Positions 26,416-35,207 of a DNA stretch of 37,473 nucleotides are shown here, piece by piece. The notes beneath the pieces are model-generated. The model was not told the origin of the DNA. It made no database searches and was given only the letters and a program-made list of their open reading frames with translations. The position numbers and the translations under genes are program-made. The DNA is from Planctomycetota bacterium (GTDB taxonomy: Bacteria > Planctomycetota > GCA-2746535), in the NCBI GenBank assembly GCA_002746535.1, contig NVWA01000012.1, positions 119,947 to 157,419 on the forward strand, read 5' to 3'. How positions within the stretch are numbered: the stretch's first letter is position 1; every line of letters begins with the position of its first letter.

Positions 26416-27105
26416 ATGCAAAGGTTTTTTACGATTGTTGAGTTGTTAGCCGTTATTCTTGTTATTTTCATTTTGATCACATTGACGTTTTCGGCTATTA
26501 AAGGTCTTAGACAAAAAGCAAATGAGGTTTTATGTGCAAGGCGAATGCAAAAATTAGGTCATGGATTTTCATTATATGCCATTGATAATGAAAATTTCCT
26601 GCCTCATGAAGATAACGGCTCTACGAAACCACCCCACGGATCGGTTTGGTATAATTCGTTATTACCTTATTTGGGTGAAAATGAAAAAGTAAAAAGATAC
26701 CGGCAAGATGAAGGGTATGAATATTTAAGTAATGAAATGGTTGCAACTGTATTCTCCTATAAGATGAATTCTCGCCTTGAAGACTATAAAGGTACCAAAG
26801 CATTCACGTCTGCACCATTTAGGGATTTAAGCACTGTCCCATCTCCCGGCCAAACTGTTTTGTTATTTGACGGGCGGACTGATCGGCGACCATATATGTA
26901 CCAATCATTTGGAACCTTTACTTCAATTGATGATCGCCATGATGGAAAAACGATGATATTATTTTTAGATTGGTCGGTAAAATATCATAAGAATGAAATG
27001 AATGAAAAAAAAGGTGGATGGATTAACCCGGGTTATTTAATTTGGGATCCTGATGTCAGTATTGAAGCGAACAATACTCATAAAAAGCCAAAAATTAAAA
27101 AATAA
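26416..27105 (+). CDS. Type II/IV pseudopilin of the H-X9-DG type
   Basis: A 229-residue pseudopilin that would assemble after prepilin peptidase cleavage. The mature start reads FFTIVELLAVI, with Glu5 of the motif and a long hydrophobic helix. Position -1 is not glycine, a feature I recall in many Lentisphaerota pseudopilins. ATG 26416 gives a short leader MQR; a longer frame from TTG 26398 is possible but odd. The C-terminal end has DDRHDGKTMILFLDWSVKYH, where the family usually has H-x9-D-G; here the glycine is tryptophan. In between, L-G-x-Y-A-x-D-N-x-N-x-L-P resembles the DUF1559 and related modules. This is the only pilin in the window, 23 kb from the GspL-like gene. Many pilins of this class are scattered singly. 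Confidence 0.8.
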   Translation: MQRFFTIVELLAVILVIFILITLTFSAIKGLRQKANEVLCARRMQKLGHGFSLYAIDNENFLPHEDNGSTKPPHGSVWYNSLLPYLGENEKVKRYRQDEGYEYLSNEMVATVFSYKMNSRLEDYKGTKAFTSAPFRDLSTVPSPGQTVLLFDGRTDRRPYMYQSFGTFTSIDDRHDGKTMILFLDWSVKYHKNEMNEKKGGWINPGYLIWDPDVSIEANNTHKKPKIKK

Positions 27106-27219
27106 ATTAACTCGCGAGGCTTTTGATAATTTTTAATAAACTTGGTGTAGGTGCTAGGATTAATAGCCTGTCTTAAATATTTGTGTACAATATCTTCAAA
27201 TCATTAATGAGGATATTGA

Positions 27220-27984
27220 ATGTTCAAACAAGAGTTGGCCTATCTTTTCTTAGCAATTGAATACTACACACGATTAAGTAAACCAATATTTCTCACAGAA
27301 AACATTGATGGCACCAACCGAGCTATTAGGTTTTATCCAATAGTTGGTGGAATCATTGGGCTTCTTTCGGCTATTTTTGCATATCTAATCTTCATATTTT
27401 TGAATTCAGGGCCTCTATTTATTTTGGGCGCTTTATTAACATCCATTATAATTACTGGAGCAATGCATGAAAAAGGATTTGCCCGATTTTGTGATGGAAT
27501 GGGTGAAGGTAAAAATAAAGATACCATTCTTAACATAATGAATGATATTCGCATAAATACATATGGTCTTTTGGGCTTATTGTTTCTTATTTTATGGAAA
27601 TTTTTTGCATTATCGGCTGTACCTTTTACAGAATTATTTACCATTATTTTTGTAGGTCAAATTGTAAGTCGATCTTGTGCAGGTTTATTAACAGCCGAAA
27701 TGGAACATATCAATAGCGAAGAAAGGAAACCCCTTTTTACTTCTGTGGCAGGGGAAGATTTCTCAAGTAGATTTTATATACTATTGAGTGCAGGTGTGCT
27801 AGCACTTGTTGGATCACATGGAATAGATTTCTTACATCCCTTGATAGCGTTGATTCTCTTCTATTTACTTTTTAAAAATTATATTCAAAAAAAACTGGAT
27901 GGTTACACAGATGATTGTGTTGGGGCTTGTCAACAATTGGCGGAACTAGTTTTCTATATCAGTTGTATTTCAACTTTTAAATGA
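27220..27984 (+). CDS. cobS: Adenosylcobinamide-GDP ribazoletransferase
   Basis: CobS joins adenosylcobinamide-GDP with alpha-ribazole (or its phosphate) to give adenosylcobalamin (phosphate), the last step of nucleotide-loop assembly. The protein is an inner-membrane one of 254 residues, the usual size, with about six helices. It shows the family pattern RFYPIVGGIIGLL, then GAMHEKGFARFCDGMGEG with aspartates for Mg2+, and IMNDIRINTYG. A BtuF-like gene follows 18 bases later, so the pair fits corrinoid salvage. I see no cobalamin riboswitch in the 114-base gap upstream, and no cobU, cobT or cobC in the window. Confidence 0.9.
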   Translation: MFKQELAYLFLAIEYYTRLSKPIFLTENIDGTNRAIRFYPIVGGIIGLLSAIFAYLIFIFLNSGPLFILGALLTSIIITGAMHEKGFARFCDGMGEGKNKDTILNIMNDIRINTYGLLGLLFLILWKFFALSAVPFTELFTIIFVGQIVSRSCAGLLTAEMEHINSEERKPLFTSVAGEDFSSRFYILLSAGVLALVGSHGIDFLHPLIALILFYLLFKNYIQKKLDGYTDDCVGACQQLAELVFYISCISTFK

Positions 27985-28002
27985 TGATTCATATATAATA
28001 TA

Positions 28003-28896
28003 ATGAAGTATAATTTTTATTTTTTTATTTTTTGTATATTTTTCAATCTTCAGACTTTTTCTGAAGATTTTCCAAGAACTGTAAAAGTTAGTGTATCTCA
28101 AACCATAATACTCAACAAAAAGCCTGAACGTATTTTTGTGGGTTATGTGGGTGCTTTAGAAATACTGATGGAGTTAGTAAACAAAGAGAACATTATTGCG
28201 GCACCAAAATTTTCCACCAACAAAGGCTATAGTAACTGTGTGGAATATGCGAAATCCCTTCCTTACTTATACAAAAATTTAAGCGTCGAATTGGTAGAAA
28301 AAAAGAATCCGGATTTATTAATATTAGCCTCGTTTAATGATCCAAAGTTTTTGGCATTACTGAAAAAGTTTAAACGAAAATATATTATCATTGATTCGTT
28401 TAATTCTTATGAAGACATAAAAAAAACAATTTTATTATTTGGTGAAATATTAGGAGAAGAGAATAACGCAAAAACTGTTGTATTAAAAATGGAAACGGAT
28501 TTGTCCAAAATTAAAAGTAGACACCCTTCCAAAAAAATTAATGTAATGAGTTATGGATATAATCGATTTAGCGCTGGTCTAAACACAATATTTAATGATA
28601 TGGTAGAATTTGCCGGAGCCAATAATATAACCGCGAAGAATGGTCTCAAGGGTCATAAAAGTATTGGGCATGAAAAATTACTTAAACTTAATCCTGATGT
28701 GCTTATATTTTTTAGCAATTCTGTGGAAACAAAGAAAAAATATTTAGAAGAATACGGCAGCAAACCTGTTTTCAAAATGATCAATGCTATCAAAAATAAA
28801 AAAATAATATTGCTTAATCCAGCTTACGGATCAGCTACATCTCAATTTTTTGTTAAAGGTGTTGAGAGTTTGCATCATCAGCTATATTCAAAATAA
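28003..28896 (+). CDS. BtuF-like periplasmic substrate-binding protein
   Basis: A 297-residue exported protein with an N-terminal signal (helix near residues 4-17, ending before S-E-D-F-P). It has the class III (Peripla_BP_2) fold used for vitamin B12 and iron complexes: an early P-E-R-I-F-V-G-Y-V-G-A-L-E-I-L-M-E-L, then K-K-N-P-D-L-L-I-L-A-S, a long middle helix, and late I-G-H-E-K-L-L-K-L-N-P-D-V-L-I-F-F. No lipobox is seen. It lies 18 bases after cobS, which favours corrinoid over iron. No BtuC or BtuD gene is adjacent, so its permease must be elsewhere, or it works with another one. Confidence 0.78.
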   Translation: MKYNFYFFIFCIFFNLQTFSEDFPRTVKVSVSQTIILNKKPERIFVGYVGALEILMELVNKENIIAAPKFSTNKGYSNCVEYAKSLPYLYKNLSVELVEKKNPDLLILASFNDPKFLALLKKFKRKYIIIDSFNSYEDIKKTILLFGEILGEENNAKTVVLKMETDLSKIKSRHPSKKINVMSYGYNRFSAGLNTIFNDMVEFAGANNITAKNGLKGHKSIGHEKLLKLNPDVLIFFSNSVETKKKYLEEYGSKPVFKMINAIKNKKIILLNPAYGSATSQFFVKGVESLHHQLYSK

Positions 28897-29029
28897 TTAT
28901 TGTTGTGATTTATTATCTTTCTATCCAAGTTATGAAATAGAGCCTAAGGGCTTATTAATATTGTATATTTTTATAATCGATATCTATTATCGTGTTACTA
29001 TTCTTTGGGTTATTTAATAAGGTGGGTCA

Positions 29030-29764
29030 ATGGAAATACTTAATATTCAAAAGTTATCAAAAGTCTTTGGTGATTTTTCAGCGGTTAAAGATCTTGATTT
29101 GATATTGGAGTCTGGGAGTATTTATGCATTGCTTGGTCCAAATGGTGCGGGAAAAACGACTACCATTAAAATGATCATGGGTTTGCTTAAACCAACATCA
29201 GGATCTGTGAGAATTTGTGGGACAGACATATCTGAAAATCGGGTTGAAGCATTAAAACATGTTGGGTATTTACCCGACGAACCCTTTTATCATGATTACC
29301 TCAAAGGTTCAGAAATTTTGCGATTTGTTGGTGAGGTGCATGGATTATCTCTAAAAGAAATTGAATTGATAATGAGTGAATATGTGCCTTTATTTGAATT
29401 GGAAGAAGCTATTGAGGATTATGCCGTAAATTTTTCACTTGGAATGAAAAAAAGATTGGGGCTGATCGCATCAATTATTCATTCCCCTGAAGTTTTAATT
29501 TTAGATGAGCCTATAAATGGTTTGGATCCATATGGTGTGAAGATTTTACATGAATTTTTAGTGAATTACGTGTCAAAGGGCAAAACAGTAATATACAGTA
29601 CACATGTTTTATTGCAGGCAGAGCAATTATGTGATTCTGTTGGGATCATTTACAAAGGCGAATTAATTAGAAATGCCAAGTTAGATGATTTGAAAAAGGA
29701 ATATTCGGATTCCCAGTCATTGGAGGAAATCTTCTTCGAAATTACAGGCCATCATGTCGAATAG
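29030..29764 (+). CDS. ABC-2-type exporter ATPase
   Basis: A 244-residue cytoplasmic ATPase that pairs with the membrane protein encoded next. It shows Walker A GPNGAGKT at 36-43, signature FSLGMKKR at 135-142, Walker B LILDEP at 156-161 followed by INGLDPYG, and a switch His in YSTHVLLQAEQLCD. This is the CcmA/NatA-like group. The gene ends with TAG inside an 11-base overlap with the permease gene. A GGTGGG ribosome site lies before the ATG. Substrate not known. Confidence 0.9.
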   Translation: MEILNIQKLSKVFGDFSAVKDLDLILESGSIYALLGPNGAGKTTTIKMIMGLLKPTSGSVRICGTDISENRVEALKHVGYLPDEPFYHDYLKGSEILRFVGEVHGLSLKEIELIMSEYVPLFELEEAIEDYAVNFSLGMKKRLGLIASIIHSPEVLILDEPINGLDPYGVKILHEFLVNYVSKGKTVIYSTHVLLQAEQLCDSVGIIYKGELIRNAKLDDLKKEYSDSQSLEEIFFEITGHHVE

Positions 29765-32264
29765 TTTTTTTAAAACTTCAAGAATTATTCTTAAGTATTC
29801 TTTTAAGCGTATGATTAACAAATTTGGTTATGTTCAATCAAAAGGTAATAAAAAAAATAAATCTAGAAAAGCCGTTGGAAAGAAAAAGAATACGGTAACA
29901 ATATTGGTGACCTTCTTGATGGTCATTGGCATGCCTTTAATCATCTTTAATTTTCTGAATAATTTTAACAATCAATTGGTGAAGTTGAATAATTTTCAAG
30001 AACTGGTGGAGAATCAGCTAATACCTAGTAAGAGCTATTTTCCAATTGATTATGCTAAAGAAAAGAAAATCACACCAAAAGTAAAAAAAGAGGACTTGCT
30101 TAGTCGCGAAGACTTTAAAAAACAAATTCATAAAGAATTCTTACGCATGCATAAGCAATTTAATTTTGATTTAGAAAAAGCTTATCTACGTTATGAAGCT
30201 ACTGGGCAAACACCCTTTGCCCACGTTGACGATTTTACATTTTCACCTTTAAGCATTGGCTCTCCTTATATGTTTATCCTCTCTTTGGGTTTTGGCTTTT
30301 GCATTTTTTATTCCTTATTTACTAATATTGGATTAAATAATAAAGACTTGGGTGCTATGGACAAATACTTGGAATGGTTATCTAGTATGCCCATTAAAAT
30401 TAATCATTTGTATTTAATAAGAATATTTGAAAACTCATTTGCTAATGGCATTAATTTGGTTTTATTGCTACCTGTTACCGTGTCAATGTATGTGGTGGTT
30501 CGAGGCGTCACTTGGATTCCGTTTGCTGTACTGGTTTGGCTGTTTGCCGTAATTGCCATTGGATCCATGAAGGTTCTGTTTGAATTATATTTCCAACACT
30601 ATGGTGGTTTGGGAAAAGCCAAAGTTTTTCAAGCATTGTCTAATATTCTTGGGGTTGTGTTTTTATTTGCTGTTTATTTAGCTTCTATGAAAATAGATAT
30701 ATTGCAATCGGTATTTACTATAGTTGGCCCCTATAAATCCATTATCCAGTATATACCATTGTTCCATTTACCGTACTTGTCCGATAGCTTGGGTGAGCTC
30801 ATTTCTTTGTTTATTTTAGCTTTCTTTAGTGGTGGGTTGATGGTTTTGACTTATTTTCTTTCCTATCAAGCAAGCAGAAAGGGCCTTATCTCCCAGACAA
30901 CTTCTAATATTGGAACTAGAAAAAAGACATCAGGGGAAGTCATTAAATTAGTTCCTTCTCGTTTCGATCCTTATGTGCAATTAGAGTTAAAAATGTTATT
31001 AAGAAATAAGCAAATCTTAATAACAACCATAGGGCTACCCTTGTTATTATTTACTTATTATTATTTTATCTTTGACTTTGAATCAAAATCTTTAATGAGC
31101 CCCGTAAATGTTACTTTGACGGCTTTTGCTCTTAGTTCTTATTTATATTTATTTACAAATTATAAATTTGTACAAAGAGAAGGGCTTGCCTTATGGTTCA
31201 TCTTGGTTATGCCCATCGACCCGACTCGCTATTTTTTTAAAAAGGTGTTTTTATGGTCATCTTTTTCATTTGCTTACGTGTTTTTCCTTTTAGGTTATTA
31301 CTGTTTTTCAGGAGGCGAGCTAAGCTTATTATTTCTTGTAAATGCTATTGCTGTTTTGATTGGAGTAGGGCTCTTTGGCAGTCTATCTACTAGTATCGGG
31401 CTTTTAGGTAGCGACCCTTTAAAAACGAATGAATCGGACATGGTTAATGTTGGTTACGCTTATTTATACATGCTGTTTTGTAGTATGTATGCTTCAGGAT
31501 TGTACATAGAAAGTTATTACACCAAGTTTGCTATTATCACCGTTATTGCCGGCATTACTGTTGCTATCAAAAGTAAGGTGCGCCGTCGTCTAGAATATTT
31601 TTTAGATCCGGTAGCAGTTGACTCTAAACTTGGTATGTTTGAGGGATTATTGTTTATCGCAATCTACTTTTTTATACAGACGGTAACACAGTTAATAGTT
31701 TTGTTGTCAGGTGAAAAAGATGTTGACCCAATGTTGGGAAGTTTCATTGGAAGTGGCGTTTTAATTTTGGTATTACTAATCAACATCAGGTATTATCCAG
31801 AAATGAAAAAGGTCTTTATAGACCTTTTTCCTCAAAAGGTTTTTCAGAGTCCTTTATTAAAACCTTTGGTGCTATCATTTTCGTGTATTGCTTTTGCTGG
31901 AATATATTTATTAGTAATCAAAGAATTAAATTTATTTAACATAGAGCAAAGCCTTCAGTTGAGCCAAGAACTTTCTTGGAGGGTAATTATATTTGTTGTT
32001 TTAATAGCTCCTTTTACAGAAGAAATATTATTTCGGCGAGTTCTTTTTCATACAATGCTTAAAGAATATAAACCTGTGGTAGCCATATTGTTTTCTAGTC
32101 TATTATTTGGTTTTGTTCATCCCTTATTGTCTTTTATTCCTGTATTTATCCTAGGCTGTGCCACAGCCTATACCTATTACAAAACAAAAAATATATACGC
32201 GTCAATATTGGTACATTCGGTTTATAATGCTGGAGCAATAGGTCTTAATGTTTTACTTCATTGA
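29754..32264 (+). CDS. ABC-2 permease fused to a CPBP-family intramembrane protease
   Basis: An 836-residue inner-membrane protein. It starts inside the ATPase gene (11-base overlap). Residues 1-700 or so are an ABC-2-type permease with a long soluble loop near 75-160 and about a dozen helices. The last 110 residues form a CPBP (CAAX protease/bacteriocin-processing) domain with the three family motifs intact: E756-E757-x3-R761, F785-x3-H789 and H821-x3-N825. CPBP enzymes are membrane glutamic or metal-type peptidases. Fusion of both suggests cleavage of the exported substrate or of a regulator. Fused forms of this type are known in several phyla, including PVC bacteria, from memory. It stands as a two-gene unit with the ATPase. 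Confidence 0.84.
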   Translation: MSNSFFKTSRIILKYSFKRMINKFGYVQSKGNKKNKSRKAVGKKKNTVTILVTFLMVIGMPLIIFNFLNNFNNQLVKLNNFQELVENQLIPSKSYFPIDYAKEKKITPKVKKEDLLSREDFKKQIHKEFLRMHKQFNFDLEKAYLRYEATGQTPFAHVDDFTFSPLSIGSPYMFILSLGFGFCIFYSLFTNIGLNNKDLGAMDKYLEWLSSMPIKINHLYLIRIFENSFANGINLVLLLPVTVSMYVVVRGVTWIPFAVLVWLFAVIAIGSMKVLFELYFQHYGGLGKAKVFQALSNILGVVFLFAVYLASMKIDILQSVFTIVGPYKSIIQYIPLFHLPYLSDSLGELISLFILAFFSGGLMVLTYFLSYQASRKGLISQTTSNIGTRKKTSGEVIKLVPSRFDPYVQLELKMLLRNKQILITTIGLPLLLFTYYYFIFDFESKSLMSPVNVTLTAFALSSYLYLFTNYKFVQREGLALWFILVMPIDPTRYFFKKVFLWSSFSFAYVFFLLGYYCFSGGELSLLFLVNAIAVLIGVGLFGSLSTSIGLLGSDPLKTNESDMVNVGYAYLYMLFCSMYASGLYIESYYTKFAIITVIAGITVAIKSKVRRRLEYFLDPVAVDSKLGMFEGLLFIAIYFFIQTVTQLIVLLSGEKDVDPMLGSFIGSGVLILVLLINIRYYPEMKKVFIDLFPQKVFQSPLLKPLVLSFSCIAFAGIYLLVIKELNLFNIEQSLQLSQELSWRVIIFVVLIAPFTEEILFRRVLFHTMLKEYKPVVAILFSSLLFGFVHPLLSFIPVFILGCATAYTYYKTKNIYASILVHSVYNAGAIGLNVLLH

Positions 32265-32315
32265 TTTTAAAAGATATTTTAGTGGGATATTAATTTGTTG
32301 GTGAATGTATTAGAG

Positions 32316-32337
32316 TGGGCTGGCAGAAACCAGCCCA
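32316..32337. terminator. Strong hairpin between convergent genes
   Basis: TGGGCTGG (32316-32323) pairs perfectly with CCAGCCCA (32330-32337) around a 6-base loop. No T-run follows on either strand, so it may stop both transcripts by structure or with Rho. It is far more GC-rich than its surroundings. Confidence 0.55.
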
Positions 32338-32347
32338 AGTCTAAATA

Positions 32348-35023
32348 TTATCTGATTGACGCTTGAGCTGCGGCAAGTTTTGCAATTGGTACTCTGAAAG
32401 GTGAGCAGCTTACGTAGTCTAAGCCAACCTTATGGCAGAAATTTACGGACTTTGGTTCACCACCATGTTCACCACAAATACCAAGCTTGATGTTTTTTCT
32501 GACTTTACGTCCTTTTTGAACAGCGATTTTTACTAGTTCGCCGACACCAGCTTCGTCAATAACTTGGAAAGGGTCATATTCATAAATGCCTGCATTTGTA
32601 TATTCAGTTAAGAATTTACCCGCATCATCTCTTGAAAACCCACAACCCATTTGAGTTAAATCATTTGTACCAAAAGAAAAGAATTCAGCTTCTTTAGCAA
32701 TTTCATCTGCTGTGATGGCTGCTCTTGGTACTTCAATCATAGTGCCAATTTTGTAATCGATATAATTTTTGGCAACCTTTTTCTCTTTTAAAACTTCTCC
32801 AATCGTTTTTAACGCGATTGCTTTTAAAATAGTGAACTCTTTCACATGCCCTACTAAAGGTATCATGATTTCAGGAAGAACTTTTACTTTTTTCTTTTTC
32901 TTAGCGTCTACAGCAGCTTCGATGATTGCTCTAACTTGCATTTCAAGAATTTCAGGATATGTGATCGCTAAACGACAACCTCTGTGGCCAAGCATAGGGT
33001 TTGATTCGTGTAAATCATCAACGAGTTCTTTAATTTCTGATGGTTTCTTTTTCATGGCTTTGGCCATGACTGCTTGACCTTTGGCATCATGAGGCAAGAA
33101 CTCATGTAAAGGTGGATCTATCAGGCGAATTGTACATGGCATACCATTAAGGGCTAAATACATTTCGTAAAAGTCTTTTCTTTGAATTGGTAATAATTTT
33201 TTCAAAGCTTTTCTTCGACCTTTTTCATCTGCTGCTAAAATCATTTCTCTAACGGCAATGATTCTGTCACCTTCAAAAAACATATGTTCTGTTCGACAAA
33301 GACCAATTCCTTCAGCGCCAAATTTAATAGCAATTTTTGTATCTTTTGGTGTGTCAGCATTTGTTCGAACTTTCATTTTTCTAAATTTATCAGCCATCTT
33401 CATTAATTCATTAAATGATCCTTTTAGCTCAGGATCTTGTGTTTTTAATTTCCCGTCAAGAACAACACCTTCTTTACCAACACTTAATGATATATAATCA
33501 CCTGTTTTAAAGGTATACTTTTTGCCGTTATTGGCAGTAACAGATAATTTCCCAGCTTTTTCATCAATTCTTAAATCTGTACCTGTTGATGCACCACATA
33601 CACAACATTTCCCCATGCCTCTAGCAACAACAGCTGCGTGAGAAGTCATTCCGCCCATAGCCGTTAAGATTCCTCTTGAAGCATCCATTCCGGCAAGATC
33701 TTCAGGGCTAGTTTCATTTCTTACTAGAATCACTTGATCGCCACCATCTTTGTATTTCGCTGCTTGTGCATTTGTAAAAGCTATTCTGCCTGATGCTGCA
33801 CCAGGTGAAGCGGGTAAACCTTTTAATAAGATTGTAGCTGCTTTTTCAGAAGCAGGGTCAAAGGTTGGGTGCAATAATTGATCAAGACTATTTGGATCAA
33901 TTTCCAGTACAGCTTGTTTTTCTGTGATCAATTTTTCTTTGACTTTATCTACTGCAATTTTAACGGCAGCTTGAGTTGTTCTTTTACCATTTCTAGTTTG
34001 AAGGATATAAAGTTTCCCTTCTTGGATAGTAAACTCAATATCTTGCATATCTTTATAGTGTTTTTCAAGTTTTGTCCGAATAGCAGTCAATTCATTATAA
34101 GATTTTTTATCTTTTTTAGCTAGACTGGAAATAGGGTTTGGCGTTCTAATGCCAGCGACAACATCTTCACCTTGGGCGTTCATCAAGTATTCGCCATAGA
34201 ATTTATTTTCGCCATTTGAAGGGTTTCTTGTGAAACAGACACCTGTTCCTGAAGTTTCACCCATATTGCCAAAAACCATTGCTTGGACATTTACAGCTGT
34301 TCCGTTTAAACCACGAAGATCATTCATCCTTTTATAAAGATTTGCTCTTTCATTATCCCATGATGAAAAAACGGCCTTAATAGATGAAAGTAATTGTTCT
34401 TTTGGATCATTTGGAAAATTTTTCTTTGTATGTTTCTTGTAAATGGCTTTGTATGTTTTAATCAAATCTGACAACTGTTTTGAAGAAAGGTCCATGTCAG
34501 AAACCGCTTTTGCTTTTTTCTTGGCATCACGTAGGGCTTTTTCGAATTCAGAATGAGGGACATCCATAACAACGTCACCAAACATTTGAATGAATCTTCT
34601 GTAAGAGTCATAAGCAAATTTAGCATTGCCGGTTTTTTTTGCGAATGCTTCAACTGATGCATCCGTTAGGCCAAGATTTAATACTGTGTCCATCATGCCC
34701 GGCATAGATGCTGCCGCACCAGATCTTATGGAGACTAATAGTGGGTCGCTTTTATCACCAAATTTTTTGCCAAAGGACTTTTCAAGTTTAGTAATATTGG
34801 CATCAATTTCTTTTAATAAAGTTTTTGGAAGTTTTTTGCCAAGCTCATAATATTCAGCACAAGTGTTAGTTGTGATAGTGAATCCTGGTGGAACGGGAAT
34901 CTTGATGGAAGTCATCTCGGCAAGGTTGGCACCTTTGCCACCTAGCAACGTTTTCATTTTTGCATTACCTTGGGCTTTGCCGTTTCCGAAAAAATAAATA
35001 TGTTGATTCTTCTTTGTAGCCAT
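32348..35023 (-). CDS. ppdK: Pyruvate, phosphate dikinase
   Basis: An 891-residue cytoplasmic enzyme that interconverts pyruvate, ATP and Pi with phosphoenolpyruvate, AMP and PPi. The domains are in usual order: nucleotide-binding (KMKTLLGGKGANLAEM near residue 22-37), a swivelling phosphohistidine domain with GGMTSHAAVVARGMG holding His462, and the PEP/pyruvate barrel with MLGHRGCRL and GICGEHGGEP holding catalytic Cys850. Length fits the family (870-890). AGGAGA precedes the ATG. It works in gluconeogenesis or PPi-linked glycolysis, common in anaerobes and marine bacteria. The protein is unusually lysine-rich in its loops, but every motif is present. It converges with the ABC-2 permease gene across the hairpin at 32316. 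Confidence 0.95.
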   Translation of the reverse strand: MATKKNQHIYFFGNGKAQGNAKMKTLLGGKGANLAEMTSIKIPVPPGFTITTNTCAEYYELGKKLPKTLLKEIDANITKLEKSFGKKFGDKSDPLLVSIRSGAAASMPGMMDTVLNLGLTDASVEAFAKKTGNAKFAYDSYRRFIQMFGDVVMDVPHSEFEKALRDAKKKAKAVSDMDLSSKQLSDLIKTYKAIYKKHTKKNFPNDPKEQLLSSIKAVFSSWDNERANLYKRMNDLRGLNGTAVNVQAMVFGNMGETSGTGVCFTRNPSNGENKFYGEYLMNAQGEDVVAGIRTPNPISSLAKKDKKSYNELTAIRTKLEKHYKDMQDIEFTIQEGKLYILQTRNGKRTTQAAVKIAVDKVKEKLITEKQAVLEIDPNSLDQLLHPTFDPASEKAATILLKGLPASPGAASGRIAFTNAQAAKYKDGGDQVILVRNETSPEDLAGMDASRGILTAMGGMTSHAAVVARGMGKCCVCGASTGTDLRIDEKAGKLSVTANNGKKYTFKTGDYISLSVGKEGVVLDGKLKTQDPELKGSFNELMKMADKFRKMKVRTNADTPKDTKIAIKFGAEGIGLCRTEHMFFEGDRIIAVREMILAADEKGRRKALKKLLPIQRKDFYEMYLALNGMPCTIRLIDPPLHEFLPHDAKGQAVMAKAMKKKPSEIKELVDDLHESNPMLGHRGCRLAITYPEILEMQVRAIIEAAVDAKKKKKVKVLPEIMIPLVGHVKEFTILKAIALKTIGEVLKEKKVAKNYIDYKIGTMIEVPRAAITADEIAKEAEFFSFGTNDLTQMGCGFSRDDAGKFLTEYTNAGIYEYDPFQVIDEAGVGELVKIAVQKGRKVRKNIKLGICGEHGGEPKSVNFCHKVGLDYVSCSPFRVPIAKLAAAQASIR

Positions 35024-35207
35024 TAACCTGTTCTCCTAAAATTATGAAAGTTTTTTACTAGTTGCGTTCATTTCAAAAAGGCGCGCATTATTAAAAATGC
35101 ATGCTAAAAGTCAAGAGAAAATGGTCTTTTGCGCATGTTTTAAGGTTTTGCGGGGATTTACTAAAAGGTAAGTTTCGAAGTCGTTTGTAACTTTAAGAAT
35201 GAAAAAT

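Noticed and set aside
27106..27219. Cobalamin riboswitch before cobS
   Set aside because: The gap is only 114 bases and shows no B12-box-like segment.
32769..34123. Three plus-strand frames opposite ppdK
   Set aside because: They are shadows of a long conserved enzyme gene.
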